From assembly GCA_026929865.2 (NCBI GenBank), contig CM049408.1, positions 17,470,001 to 17,534,000 of the forward strand: 64,000 bases of DNA, written 5' to 3'. This DNA comes from Hyperoplus lanceolatus. Its lineage: Eukaryota; Chordata; Actinopteri; Uranoscopiformes; Ammodytidae. Below are positions 27,998 through 39,827 of this stretch, piece after piece. Below the pieces are notes generated by a model that ran no database searches, was not told where the DNA came from, and saw only the letters and a list, made by a program, of their open reading frames with translations. Numbering within the stretch: the stretch's first letter is position 1; each line of letters starts with the position of its first letter. A program made the position numbers and the translations under genes.

Positions 27998-29719
27998 ATG
28001 CTTTGAGGGGGGTGGGTGGGTGGGTGGGGGGGAATAGGGAATGGGTTTTAAATCTGAGGAGGGGCTACACACTCATGATAAATGACAGCGTTCAGCGTGG
28101 CCAATCTAAATAGATTATCTTGGCGGCGTCCTCCCCCGACCAGGTGCCGATGTGTAAAATGGACCAACTATGTTAAAACTGTACAGTCACCTGCTTTATG
28201 CTGCCCATGCATGCCAACATGAACACTTGGAAGGAGCAAGGAAAACTGAAAAGTAATCTTGCAATAACAGATTTTTAGGTTTATCAATTTTTCAAGTTTA
28301 AAAAAAAAACACCCACTCTATTTGTACCATGAGTAGGCCTATACCCTGTATTGTTTGTTTACCATGTCAAAAAACAACAACAACATGCAGGTTATTTTGA
28401 TAGTTGCCTGCATTTGTGTGAGCGTGCATGGTCGCATGCTGTGCACATGTGTGTGTCTGCAAAATAGGCATCCGTCTTTTGTTCTCCGAGAGATATAGAG
28501 CATCCACTGCTCAGTAACAAACACATAAATATGCATTAATCTGTTCTGGTTGGGCGAATCTGAAGAACTGTCAAGCGTCAAATGTAAAGGTCATGCTTTG
28601 CTTGCTGTAAGGGGAAAGTCCTGGAGACCATGGTTATGGCACTATTTGAATAAACTATGCAAGGATTTACAAGAAGTAACCTTCAGGGGTAAACACGCCT
28701 CCTTCCCCCCCACCAGGGAACAGCTATGAATGCGCTCGATCCCCAACTTCACCATACTTGATGCGACTATAGATGTCACACAAATCATGATAGACAGTCA
28801 GTTCAGCACCAATATGGTTTTCACTGAGAGTGTAGTGCTTTCCGACTAATTTGTCAGGATATACTCCGATGGCACAAATGCACTACAAAATTAATTTGTT
28901 ATCTATTAGATGTTTCACTGCGGTGGACAATGTTGTGTATGGAAATGGTGTGCACACTGGATTACCTTTTTGAATTTTGAACAAAGTGGGCCCCACCTCA
29001 ACTCCCCCACCCCACCCCTCTCCATGTAGCATGACAGCCCAGCAGAAATGTGGCAGGTGGAGGTTCTTTCAGGCAGAGTAGAGGGGGTGACCTTGCCACT
29101 TCCTCGGTAGAATTGGTTTGGTTGGTAAACGTGGCGCGCCAGCTCCCAGAAAAAAAAAATGTGCTAGAGCTCTGTAGACAGGCCTGGTGAACAGAGGGGG
29201 CCAGTCCCAGCCCTAGCCCCAGCCTCGTGCCCGGGCCCATGGCAGCAGATGCCACATGGCGGCCCCAGAGCCTTCAAGTCGGCGAGGAGGCGTAGGCGTG
29301 CGCCAGCCGGGTCACCCATGCCCATGTCCGTGTCACGCACAGAGAAGGCCCTTCTCAGCAGGCAGGCAGGCAGGCAGCCTAGCCTTCCTCTCCTGCCCCC
29401 CTCCCCACCCTTTCTTGGAGGCAGAGTGTAGAACAGCTCGTTTGAACGTGCCTTGTGTGGATTAAAGCAAGAGGCTGTCAGGAATAATTAAAAAGTAATA
29501 GAGCTTATGACCCTTTTGGATTAGTGTTCTCCTAGACGGTGATACTATTGTCTTCACAAGTGTGTTTATTTATGTGTCCTGTGGCTTCTGCGACTGTTTG
29601 TGCGTCCATACATGTGTACATATAGTATGTGTACGTGTATCCTTTCAAATGGATGTTCACAAGCATACTGACACGTGACACATAATGTAGGGACCTAATG
29701 ATAATGTGTCTTGCTAACC

Positions 29720-29720
<1 letters not shown>
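27998..29720. other. Unique non-coding DNA
   Basis: No gene is supported. The interval 29000-29460 is GC-rich, with a (GGCA)n-like run near 29362-29376 and several CCCC blocks, and is open in more than one frame without a recognisable domain. Confidence 0.5.
28007..28033 (+). repeat. (GGGT)n G-rich tract
   Basis: GGGGGGTGGG followed by further GGGT units and a G7 run, about 10 bp outside the right duplication of the foldback element. It is a G-quadruplex candidate on the plus strand. Confidence 0.85.

Positions 29721-29805
<85 letters not shown>
29721..29805 (+). repeat. (TG)n microsatellite, 85 bp
   Basis: Pure TG run, one of only four long arrays in which TG rather than CA is on the plus strand. 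Confidence 0.97.
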
Positions 29806-29806
<1 letters not shown>

Positions 29807-32800
29807 TGAAAGAAATCAAGACACCAAGTCCTCTCATCCCATTAAGTCTGTTCTTCAATCACCCAAATGGTTGCTTGGGCAAAGTTAATTGCGACTGTGT
29901 AGTAGCCCACGTAAAATGCATAACAAAGACGGAATAATTAATATACAGAGGACAAGTAAAAAACATGATGCATAATTGACACGGCTTTGCCTCGGTCATT
30001 TCAACCATCAATCTCTCCTCCCACTACCACCCCTATAAATATTACTGCTTTTGGTTTACTCAGTATGGGTTGTTCTTTTGTTATCTTGTTATCTTGTTTT
30101 GAGATCTATTTAAAAATAGATCTCAAATGCTACCAAGGTGCAAATTATGAATAAGCTGATGTTTATCTCAAAACTTTACTTGTGAACGGTTCATATGGCA
30201 CAGTTATTAAGGGGTTCCTCTGGACCATTACTTTAAAAACAGATGAGAGTCTTTACTTGGACCTATACATGTTTCCAAAACATGATCTTTACTAGTGACC
30301 GACACTAAAGAAAAATATTAGCTGTGTTGTTCCAATATGAAATGTGCTCTCACCCAATTATAAAGGCATACAGAAGGATGAAAATTCACGCCATAATGAA
30401 ATCAGAGGGGGGGGGCGAAAATGAATATTTGGACTGATGCTGCAGTAATAGCGTGATGAATTATGGCACATTTTCTTCAGGGGACATTGCTTGAGGAAAT
30501 GTTATAAAACGCCCATGAGAACCAGCAGTCATCAATCACGCGTGGTGTGGTTGGGGATGTTGTGTGGTGGCCCTGAGGACTTGAGGGTCTGCACACAAGC
30601 AGCCAGTAATCTAAATGGTGACACAGAGCTCCGAGGCCTCTATGGGGCTGCCTCGCTCGCTCTGCCGTCTGCAAAGAAAAACAGATCAGGCAAGAGGGAT
30701 CAAGGTTTGTTTTCTCCCTTTTTCTAGGTCATTATTTATTATGTGAAATATCAACGTCCTTGGCTGCTGCATGGGATCTTCTCCCCCCCCCACCACCACC
30801 CCAATTGACAGATCTCATTATAAGATAAAAGTGACAAAGATAGCTCATAATGCTTCAGAGAAATGTAACACCATTAGCGGGTCATTGTCATCGTTCTAAT
30901 GTGTCCTTTTAAGCCGCTTAGTGAACTGGTGCTGAAGTGTGATACAGGGATTAACCTATCACAGAGTTTGCTGCGGAGGAGTTGAGCCGCCATTGATGGA
31001 AATTTTTGGACGTGCGGGGTGATATCTTCCCAGGCGCTACGCAGAGTCATGGCGGAGTCTGATGCCTAAACGCACAGAGGTTTTCCAGGATACGGGGGAG
31101 GATGTCTACAGGGTATAGGCAGGCACGCACAGGGCTCGGGCTGGCGTCTATACTAAGTGTATGAATTCCTTAGTGTTGCAGTGGAAGAAGTGCTTAGCAT
31201 CCAAAAGCATTTTTAGCGTGCCTGGAAATGAATTCGATCATTTATATCTAAACAAAACCCATTGCAGGTTTGCTAACAGTGATACCGCAACATTTATCTT
31301 CTTTGGATACAGAAAACGCAGCAAGCCCTACAAACAGTATAAATCTCAATACGGTGTCAAACTGCAATCTCAATTATAGGACAACCCTCTATTAAAGAAT
31401 GCGCCTTTAATGAGTTGACAGAACTGATATACCGAGGGGTTGAGCGTTTGCCTCGGTGAAGTAATGAGTGAGTCTCGGATTTGAGTTGTGGAAATGACTT
31501 CAGAATGTGAAAGACAGCAAATGCTTCCAGGGTTAAATGGTTATTTATGAGGCCATTGTTTCACTCCGGCGTACAGTAGAGCCATCTGCAGTCAGGAGGG
31601 GGACGCATCGTTGTCGTTCAGTCATTCATTGCACTTTTGGTGACTGTGAGCTGACACAATTTCACTGATCAGCTTCACGGCCCCATCAATCATTCCATTA
31701 GCTCTTAGCGACACATTAACATCATTTTAAAGTGAGTGAGCGGCACAAAAGATGCACGTTAATGATGATCCAACACTAGCACTAGCTAGCACTAGCTGCT
31801 GGCGCATTGTCTGAGGGGTACACAAATATACAAACACACTTGACAAGTCTATTTGTGTTGCCATGTGAGCTCAGTTAGAGGGACTCGACTGTTTTTATTT
31901 CCATCAAACCCAGCCCAGGTTACAACTTATTATCACAGCGATCTGAAACGAGAAAAAACTCAGTTTCATAAGAAAAATGTGAGTGCTATGTGATGTTTAC
32001 TGTGCGTGGCGTGACATATTCCAGTCAGGGTTTTATTGGAGGCAAGATGTTTCAGCCGAGCCCCACTATTGCATTTTTCTCATTTCATGGCTCAGCAGGA
32101 ATTATCAAAGCTCTTTTGATTACATTTTCCTATGACCTTGATCTCAAAGGGCAGAGCAATCAATACAATAGCCATTAGCATCCGGGTAATTGTTAGTGAA
32201 ATGGTAATCATTTTCTCAGGCCCCACCATCCTCTTTTAGATTCTTATTTATTTATTGGGCATATGGAAGGAGAAACGTGGCCCGCTAGCCGGGATGGATG
32301 TGATGAATAGAGCCCCTAGATGCAAATTAAAATGTTTGTAATTAAACCCACTGATCATAATGGCTTTCTTGCCGCAGACCTGCTGGTTCTGGCTGCTACG
32401 TAAATTGATTTTTAGTGTGAGAATTTGAAAAAATATTCAAGACATAGATGTTGCTTTTTTCACCCCTTTCAATCGTGCTGTTTTCTATATTTGTTTAAAG
32501 TTATTGGTGTGTTTAGCACTGCGGTCGGAAAGCAGGATTGGCACGGAACACTGGAGCCGTGTTGTTTACATTCGACACATCAGACAAGATGTAAATCCGG
32601 CGGCAATGCACCAAATCACAACGCAGTAGTAGTCAGGGTAATGGCACTATTTATTCAGCTTTGTTAGGAGAAGAGGTCATGTGATCAGGGGATAGTAATT
32701 ATAGCATACGCTTAATTACATTAGCAACCTCCTGTCTTTTCATATTATCTCTGACGCAAAAAAACACAGAGAGAGATTTGATTATGTTAATAAGCAGCAT

Positions 32801-34303
32801 TTTATACATGGTAATAGGGGCCTAGTTCAAAGCCATTAGTGCTATGAGGAATATCCATTTGAGTGTCGGAGCTCTCCAACGCAGCTCAGCTCAAAGTGCA
32901 CATTGTTTAATGGTATTGATCAACGGTCTAGCGAGCTGCAGGGGCTTTTGCTCATTATCGTGTCTTATTCATGCTTTCTTGGGTAATGATGCCCACACAG
33001 CAATTACTGCCACAGCCATTTAGATTATCTGAGAAAAGAAATCATGATCATAAAAACATGGAGGAGAAACAGTTAGTAAGAAAGAATCATGTGTGAGAGG
33101 AAACAAGATGTCAAGATTCAAGTACATTGACCTCAGAGAAAATCAATCCCATTAAATTCCATCAAGCACTCATTGAATCCAGTGTTGCAGTCTAGAAAAC
33201 ACAATTGAGAATGAACTTCTTATAGGGTCAGATAAGCTCATGTTTCCATTATAGGTTTGATTATAGTCCAAGTTGTTCTTTCCAATGGAAAAGGCATTTA
33301 TTCTTTGAAGAGTGGACTGATTCGTCTTGTTATGCTCGTGCTTATTTCTAGTTTGTGCGGTGAAAACTTGTCTTCCGATTTAAATACTACGGGTGTAATG
33401 CTGCCATTGGTACAACTTTGGAATAAGTCAGGTTTATAATTGAATGTCTTTTGAATAAATTAGATTCAATAACGATTACATAAGTTAGTGTTATGGTGTT
33501 ATGTGTTTGGTAAACACATTTTGTGCAACTTTCGGGACCCTTTTAGGCACCAAGCTCATGAACATTGAATCTTACAAACGGAAAAATAAAGCAGAGTAGA
33601 TTTGTTAGATTCCATAGTTGCAAGGGAGCATTTGACGCACATTTGTGTCATCCGCCCATGTCTGGGAGGGTCACCGACTCCCCGCTGACTCCTACACAGA
33701 CATGCAGTGACATATAAACAGAAGCCCTTGCCCATTCCCCTGTCAGTTTCTGTTTCCTTTTTGTAGTATACCCAACCCTCATGGCTCTGTCTTTATGGAC
33801 GTTATACCCGATATAATGGACTCAGAGAAAAACAATAAGAAAATAATGCAGTCTGTTTGTCCATATTTTCCGCTCTTGTGCGCTTAATAAAACCAAATCA
33901 AAGGAGATAAAAAGATGGGTCAGTTTCCAAATCAACCTTGCTGCTGTCTCTCCCTGCCTTGTTTTCCCTCTCTCTTTCATACAGCCCTCCCCTGCTGCCT
34001 TTTTCCCCCATCTCTCCCTATCAATGAGGCGGCAGACATCCCAGACCTGCTCAGTCAACTGCTTCAAGATTTATTCTTTGCAACAAATCTGCAACAGCTG
34101 GAGAGCCGGGGAATGCATGTAAACTTTGTGTGTGTAATTTGGTGACAAGTCAGGCTTAATCAAGCTCCCAGTGGCTGGATGAGAGGAGCGCAGGGGGAGC
34201 GGCATATGGGGAGCTGAGTGGTGAACAGGCAGTGGGGCAGGCGGGGAGACACAATGCTCTGTTCATGTGCATTAACATGCTGTACAGTAGCAGTGGCAGG
34301 CGC
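29806..34303. other. Long low-repeat non-coding stretch; candidate conserved elements
   Basis: Few simple repeats and no recognised mobile element occur over 4.5 kb. The interval 30830-33200 is of high complexity with frequent homeodomain-type cores, an octamer ATGCAAAT at 32330, and TTAATGATGATC-like patches near 31758. This is the texture typical of conserved non-coding DNA around developmental genes. I cannot show conservation from one sequence, and no coding exon was found. Confidence 0.4.
30098..30127. repeat. Perfect hairpin, 14-bp arms and 2-nt loop
   Basis: TTTGAGATCTATTT at 30098-30111 is the exact complement of 30114-30127, with AA between. It is preceded by three TTGTTATC-type units (30075-30095). 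Confidence 0.85.
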
Positions 34304-34473
<170 letters not shown>

Positions 34474-34578
34474 CCAGCAGTCAGCTATATATGTGTAGAC
34501 GGGCACTGCACGGGCAGTATCCAGTATAGACAAATGTAAAAAAACATATAGAGCTTCACATTTCTCTGTAACACTTAA

Positions 34579-35045
34579 AGGTGAAGTAAGCAATTTATTT
34601 ATGTTAATATAAGTGTAAAATCGCTTTTTATTCATACAGTGATCACTTACATAATGTGCACGTTTCATAAAGCCGATCTCTCAGTCAGCTGCTCTGCATG
34701 TAATTGGCAAATACACTTTTCGGGGATCCCGAAATTAATATACAATCACAAGAGAGAACGCTACAAACCGAAACCCGTCTCACTCATGGTCTCACTGCCA
34801 GTGCACGCCAGAGGACAGCTGGGTGAATGTTTATGCGCCTACAATGGCAGAGCAGGTAAAAATCCCTCACAATGTCTGTTTTGATGGTTTTTATCATGTT
34901 TTATCACAATTACTTATCTGAGATGGTGCTAGATAACTCGCTGTTTGAAGACATTAATGTGGTGACGTAGGGACGAGCGAGTGGACTGCTAAATGCAGTA
35001 ACTGACAGGAAGTTAGCTAAAAGAACCATTCCGCTTACAGCACCT
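34579..35045. mobile_element. Short inverted-repeat DNA element with TTAA flanks, 467 bp
   Basis: The left end AGGTGAAGTAAGC and the complement of the right end, AGGTGCTGTAAGC, match at 11 of 13 positions. Both ends are bordered by TTAA (34575-34578 and 35046-35049), the duplication used by piggyBac and Kolobok families. There is no transposase ORF. The right end (reading inward AGGTGCTGTAAGCGGAATGG) is familiar as a common fish repeat. Family assignment is inferred from TTAA only. Confidence 0.65.
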
Positions 35046-35049
35046 TTAA

Positions 35050-35909
35050 CACACATTTCTATTCAGGAAAGGGAATTTTTATGTGTTTGTGGATTTATTG
35101 TGCTTAATTCAGATGCTCAAATCCATACTTTAGTAAAGTAACTTTCTAGGCCAATACTTAGCATATTGATATTTACATTCATTTGTTGTGTAGTTATGTA
35201 ACGGTTTTCATACATTTCCACACAATGTCGAAGCCAGTCCTGGATTCTATCAAAATGTACATGTACAGTGCATTTGCAGCTCTTTCCCATTCTTTATTGG
35301 AATTAAGGAAGTTTACAATCCTGCAAACCTTGACAATGTTCCCAGAGATAACTTTATATGTGCCAAACACATAGTCCAACAAGAGGGAATACATACAGTT
35401 GAAGTAAATAAACATGTAGGTTATGTGAGGTAAGTAGCTAAAAGAAACGTTTATTACAAAAGGACAATGTTATCTAACATTTTGCCTTGTCTTTGTAATA
35501 GGTCTTCTAGGACTAGGAGAACAAGCTCTATGCTGAAATACAAGACCTATGCTGTTTTCAACAAACTCATAGAGCTACAGTAATGTCAGCTCAACTAGCT
35601 GGGCAGCTAATAAACGGCTGATAAAATCTGGCTATGACAGGTTTCATGTCAGCCAGCAAAACTGAGAGTCGCCAGCAACAAATGATAATTCTGCCATTGT
35701 CTACCTCTCCCGGAAGTCGAATATGTTTTGTTTAAAAAATTGCTAACAATGTAAAATGATACATAGGCTTCTGTTATCAGTCTAACTGCCACATGTGCCG
35801 TGTGAGAACAGAAAGCTTGAAAGACATAGTAATGGGAGTTAATATATTATATTTGTGTGTATTTGTCAGTTAACATTTATTCAAATTTCGGTCTGACAGA
35901 AAATGTACA
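35050..35909. other. Unique non-coding DNA
   Basis: I see no gene or repeat family here. This 860-bp AT-rich spacer separates the TTAA-flanked element from the LINE 3' end. Confidence 0.5.
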
Positions 35910-36073
35910 GCAAGGCAAGGCAAGGCAAGTTTATTTATATAGCACAATTCAAACACAAGGCCATTCAAAGTGCTTTACAGGGGCAAGATACATAAAATAC
36001 ATAAAACACATTAGAAGACATTTAAAAGTGAATGAAAAGAAGTAAAACACTTAAATAAAATAAAAAGTACAGG

Positions 36074-39031
36074 TTAAAATGGAAACAGAAAAGTCTTCAG
36101 ACTCGATTTAAAAGAACTGAGGGTTGCAGCAGACCTCAAGTTTTCTGGGAATTTGTTCCAGATATTTGGTGCATAAAAACTAAAAGCTACTTCTCCTCGT
36201 TTAGTCCTAACTCTTGGGACTGTAAGTAAACCTGTCCCAGACGACCTAAGGGCTCTGGATGGTTCATAACGTATCAGCAGATCAGTAATGTATTTTGGCG
36301 CTAAACCATTTAGTGCTTTATAAACCAACATCAGTATTTTGAAATCAATTATTTGAGTGACAGGAAGCCAGTGTAAAGACCTCAGAACTGGGGTAATGTG
36401 ATCCACTTTTTTGGTCCTAGTGAGGACTCGAGCAGCAGCGTTCTGAATTAGCTGAAGCTGTCTGATAGATTTTTTTGGAAGGCCTGCAAGGACACTGTTA
36501 CAGTAGTCAAGTCTACTAAAGATAAATGCATGGACAAGTTTTTCTAAATCTTGCTGAGACATAAGTCCTTTAATTCTTGATATGTTTTTAAGGTGGTAGT
36601 ATGCTGACTTATTAATTGATTTAATGTGTTTCTTGAAATTCAAGTCGGAGTCTATGACAACACCAAGATTTCTGGCTTGGTGTGTGGTTTCTAGCATAAC
36701 AGATGTAAGCTGTGCGCTGACTTTTAATTGTTCATCTTTGGCACCAAAGACAATTACTTCAGTTTTGTCGTTGTTTAATTGAAGGAAATTTTGGCACATC
36801 CAATCATTGATTTGTTCAATGCACTTACTTAGTGCTTGTATCGGACTGTAGTCTCATGGTGATATGGTTATGTAAATGTGTGTGTCGTCTGCATAATTAT
36901 GGTAGCATAATTTGTTCTTATTCATAATCTGAGCTGGTGGGAGCATGTAGATGTTAAACAGAAGAGGCCCAATAATGGAACCTTGGGGGACCCCGCATTC
37001 AATATGTGTCCGCTCCGATGTGAAATTGCCTATTGACACATAGTAGTCTCTGTCCTTTAAGTAGGATTCAAACCAGTTTAGTACAGTTCCAGAAAGTCCA
37101 ACCCAGTTTGCTAGTCGATCTAGTCATATGCAGTGTTGGGAACGTTACTTTAAAAAAGTAATTAGTTATAGTTACTCACTACTTGTTCCAAAAAGTAACT
37201 GAGTTAGTAACTGAATTACTTTATAATAGAAGTAATTAGTTACCAGGGAAAGTAACTATTTGCGTTAGCCTACTGTAAAAAAAAAGTTGCTATATGTCAA
37301 AAAAATTGATTTTTCTGAGCAGTTTTCACAAGTCAGTTGAAATGAGTAGAACAAACAGGCAGGCCTACTTGTAGGCTACATAACCTTCAATGTGTATTGC
37401 ACATCAATAGACAGCAAGAGCTTTATCCTGCACTTCAAGTATTTTTTTCTCAACAAAAGTAGTAGAGGAAACTGCTGAATGTACCGTGCTGATCTGCTAT
37501 ATCACTGGATTCACTTCAGGGGTGTCGGCTAAAACCACTATAGTAGCCTAAATAATAAAACACTACTTAAGGCCAAAAACGTCAGACTATGAAGCATGAG
37601 ACGATGAGAGGAGGAGTAAGGATTTATCCTATGTTTATTTCCTTCTTTAACATGCACAGCAGCATACAGATCCCAGGAAAAGAACAGTAGCAATATTCGG
37701 CTTGTGATGACACGCTAAACAGCTGTTTCAACCGGCGAATCGCGGCCGTTTAATAACGTGCATACATTATAACTTATAGAGATGGGAAAACTCCATGCAC
37801 TTACTCACAAGGGCGATGCAAACAAACTCAGGGAGGGCACGTTTCGACCGTGGATTGATAGGTAATTACTGCGGCAGAGTGCAGGCTCACACAACAGAGA
37901 GAAAAAGAAAAAGAAACTTCACTAAACAGGCGCTCCGGCTGACTGACGTGACGGCGCTAACTGACAGTTATAATGTCATCCACACTGAATAAAACACAAC
38001 TTAAAACACACCGGTCTCCTCACTAGCAGTATGGAGCCAGGGGTGCGTTCGGATTACACAGTTTATTCAATCAATTCATAGTAACGCACCGCATTTAACG
38101 TTCAGTAACGATAACGGCGTTGTAACGACGGAAAAAGTAATTAGTTAGATTACCCCGTTACTGAAAAAAGAACGGCGTTACCTAACGCCGTTATTTTAAA
38201 CGGCGTTATTCCCAACACTGGTCATATGCTGTGGTCAACTGTGTCAAAAGAGGCACTGAGATCCAGTTAAACTAAGACAGAACTTTTGCCACTGTCTGTG
38301 TTTAAGTGGATGTCATTGAGGACCTTAACCAGAGCAGTCTCAGTGCTGTGGTGTTGTCGAAATCCTGACTGGAAAACATCAAAGCAGTTGTTCATTGCTA
38401 AGTAGTTATTTAGCTGTTGATAAACAGCTTTTTCAATGTTTTTGCTTAAAAATGGTAGGTTAGATATGGGCCTATAATTGTTCATGAGTGATGTATCTAG
38501 ATTGTTCTTTTTTAGGAGTGGCTTGATGACTGCTGTTTTCAGGGCCTGTGGGAATAAACCTGTCCGAAGGGACATGTTAACAATTTGTAGAACATCTGAG
38601 GCCATACAGCTAAAAACAGTTTTAAAGAAGCCTGTGGGAAGAATGTCAAGGCAACAGGAGGAGGAGTTCAGGTGTTGTATAATGTCCTCCAGGTTTTTGT
38701 GGTTTATCAGATAAAATTGTGTCATTGCATTTGGATTGATTTTAAGTGGGCATAGCGATGACACATATGTTGAACTTTGTATTGATGCAGTGACAGCTTG
38801 TCTAATTTTGTGAATTTTCTCAGTAAAGAAGAAGGCAAATTCATTGCAGGCCCTCGTGGAGAGATGTTCAGACGCTACTAACACAGGAGGGTTTGTTAAT
38901 CTGTCGACAGTAGCAAACAGGGCACGTGCATTGTTGTTGTTTTTGGTGATGATGTCTGAAAAGAAAGACTGCCTTGCACTTTTCATCTTTTCATCAGTTA
39001 AAAGTGCAAAGTTTCTCTTTGAAGATGTCAT
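36074..39031 (-). pseudogene. LINE reverse transcriptase and C-terminal domain, split by a hAT-type element
   Basis: All pieces lie in one reading frame. The piece at 39031-38267 carries the linker, VIKPLLKK, NNYRPISNLPFLSK and FQSGFRQHHSTETAL (fingers region). Motif A, DLSASFDTVDH, follows an in-frame TAA at 38267-38269. A TGA at 38222-38224 sits at the insertion site of the nested element (37131-38220). Beyond it, motif B (GVPQGSIIGPLLF) and the catalytic motif C (YHNYADDTHIYI) lie in 37039-36857, then a TGA at 36854-36856, then the thumb and C-terminal region to 36074 ending FLFPF. The enzyme would copy the LINE RNA at the nicked target. Three stops plus the upstream frameshift make it a pseudogene. 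Key active-site residues survive, so decay is moderate. Confidence 0.9.
37131..38220. mobile_element. Non-autonomous hAT-type transposon, 1,090 bp, nested in the LINE
   Basis: The ends are CAGTGTTGGGAACGTTACTT (left) and, inverted, CAGTGTTGGGAATAACGCCG (right), so the outer 12 bases are identical. The flanks are a perfect 8-bp duplication, GTCATATG, at 37123-37130 and 38221-38228. Subterminal repeats are obvious: GTAATTAGTTA-type motifs on both sides and AACGGCGTTA repeats on the right, including a 10-bp stem with a 2-nt loop at 38171-38192. No transposase is encoded. Insertion postdates the LINE because it splits the reverse transcriptase reading frame. Confidence 0.92.
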
Positions 39032-39827
39032 AATGAACCTGGAGATTTGTTTTTCGCCACCTGCGTTCTGCTTTACGGCACTCTCTTTTTTCTATTCTGA
39101 CCTGCGGCGCATTTCTCCAAGGAGATATTTTCTTACCAGAGACAACCTTCATCTTAGTGGGCTCAATAGCATCTATAACACTTGTAATTTTGCTGTTAAA
39201 GTCATTAAAAAAAAAAAGCTCATTAACTGAGTTACAGGGGAAGGGTGGTATTAAAGAAAATGCTTGAATAAATGTTTCACTGGTATTTTCTGTAATATAC
39301 CGTTTTTTGATTACTTTTGATTGATCAGTTGTGTGCACAGACATTTTACTCTCAAAAAATAAACAGGAATGGTCTGAGAGGGGACCTATATCTGCCACTG
39401 TTACGTCTGAAATGTTCATTCCTCTGGAAATGATAAGGTTCAGAGTGTGCCCTTTGTTATGAATTGGTTTGTCAACATGCTGATTTAGTCCAAAGTTGTC
39501 AAGGACACAGCACAGTTCTTTCGCACATCTGTCCTTGGGTTTGTCGATATGAATATTTAAGTCTCCAACAATTAATACACAGTGAAACTCAATACAGATT
39601 ACAGACAGCAGCTCAGAAAGGTCATCTAAAAAGCTTGTACAGTATTTCGGTGGCCGGTAGATATTAATGAAAATAGCTCTAGAGGCTGAATTTAACTGGA
39701 GAGCCACATACTCAAATGAATCAAAATTTCCATAAGACATCTTTTTGCATTGTAGAGATTCTTTAAACAAAATAGCAACCCCCCCTCCTTTTTTATGCAC
39801 TCTGGCTTCACTCACGAAAGTGTAGTT
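38994..39827 (-). pseudogene. LINE apurinic-type endonuclease, C-terminal part
   Basis: An open frame of about 275 codons encodes the back half of an exonuclease-endonuclease-phosphatase domain, the enzyme that nicks target DNA to prime reverse transcription. Numbering from the GTG codon at 39815, visible motifs are GGGVAILF (10-17), IYRPP (52-56), the catalytic GDLNIH (84-89) and SDH (147-149). The N-terminal catalytic residues are absent because the element ends at about 39828, followed by an in-frame TAG at 39838-39840. The frame also breaks near 39000-39030: the downstream reverse transcriptase is in a different frame, so a frameshift separates what should be one protein. Domain identity is secure; activity is not expected. 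Confidence 0.88.

Noticed and set aside
31434..31500. tRNA-like spacing of an A-box-like and a B-box-like motif
   Set aside because: TTGAGCGTTTGCCTCGG and GGATTTGAGTTGT match the boxes only loosely, and I could not fold acceptor or anticodon stems.
36074..36799. A separate intact 241-codon gene
   Set aside because: It is the C-terminal part of the LINE reverse transcriptase, in frame with the catalytic part upstream and followed by the LINE 3' tail.
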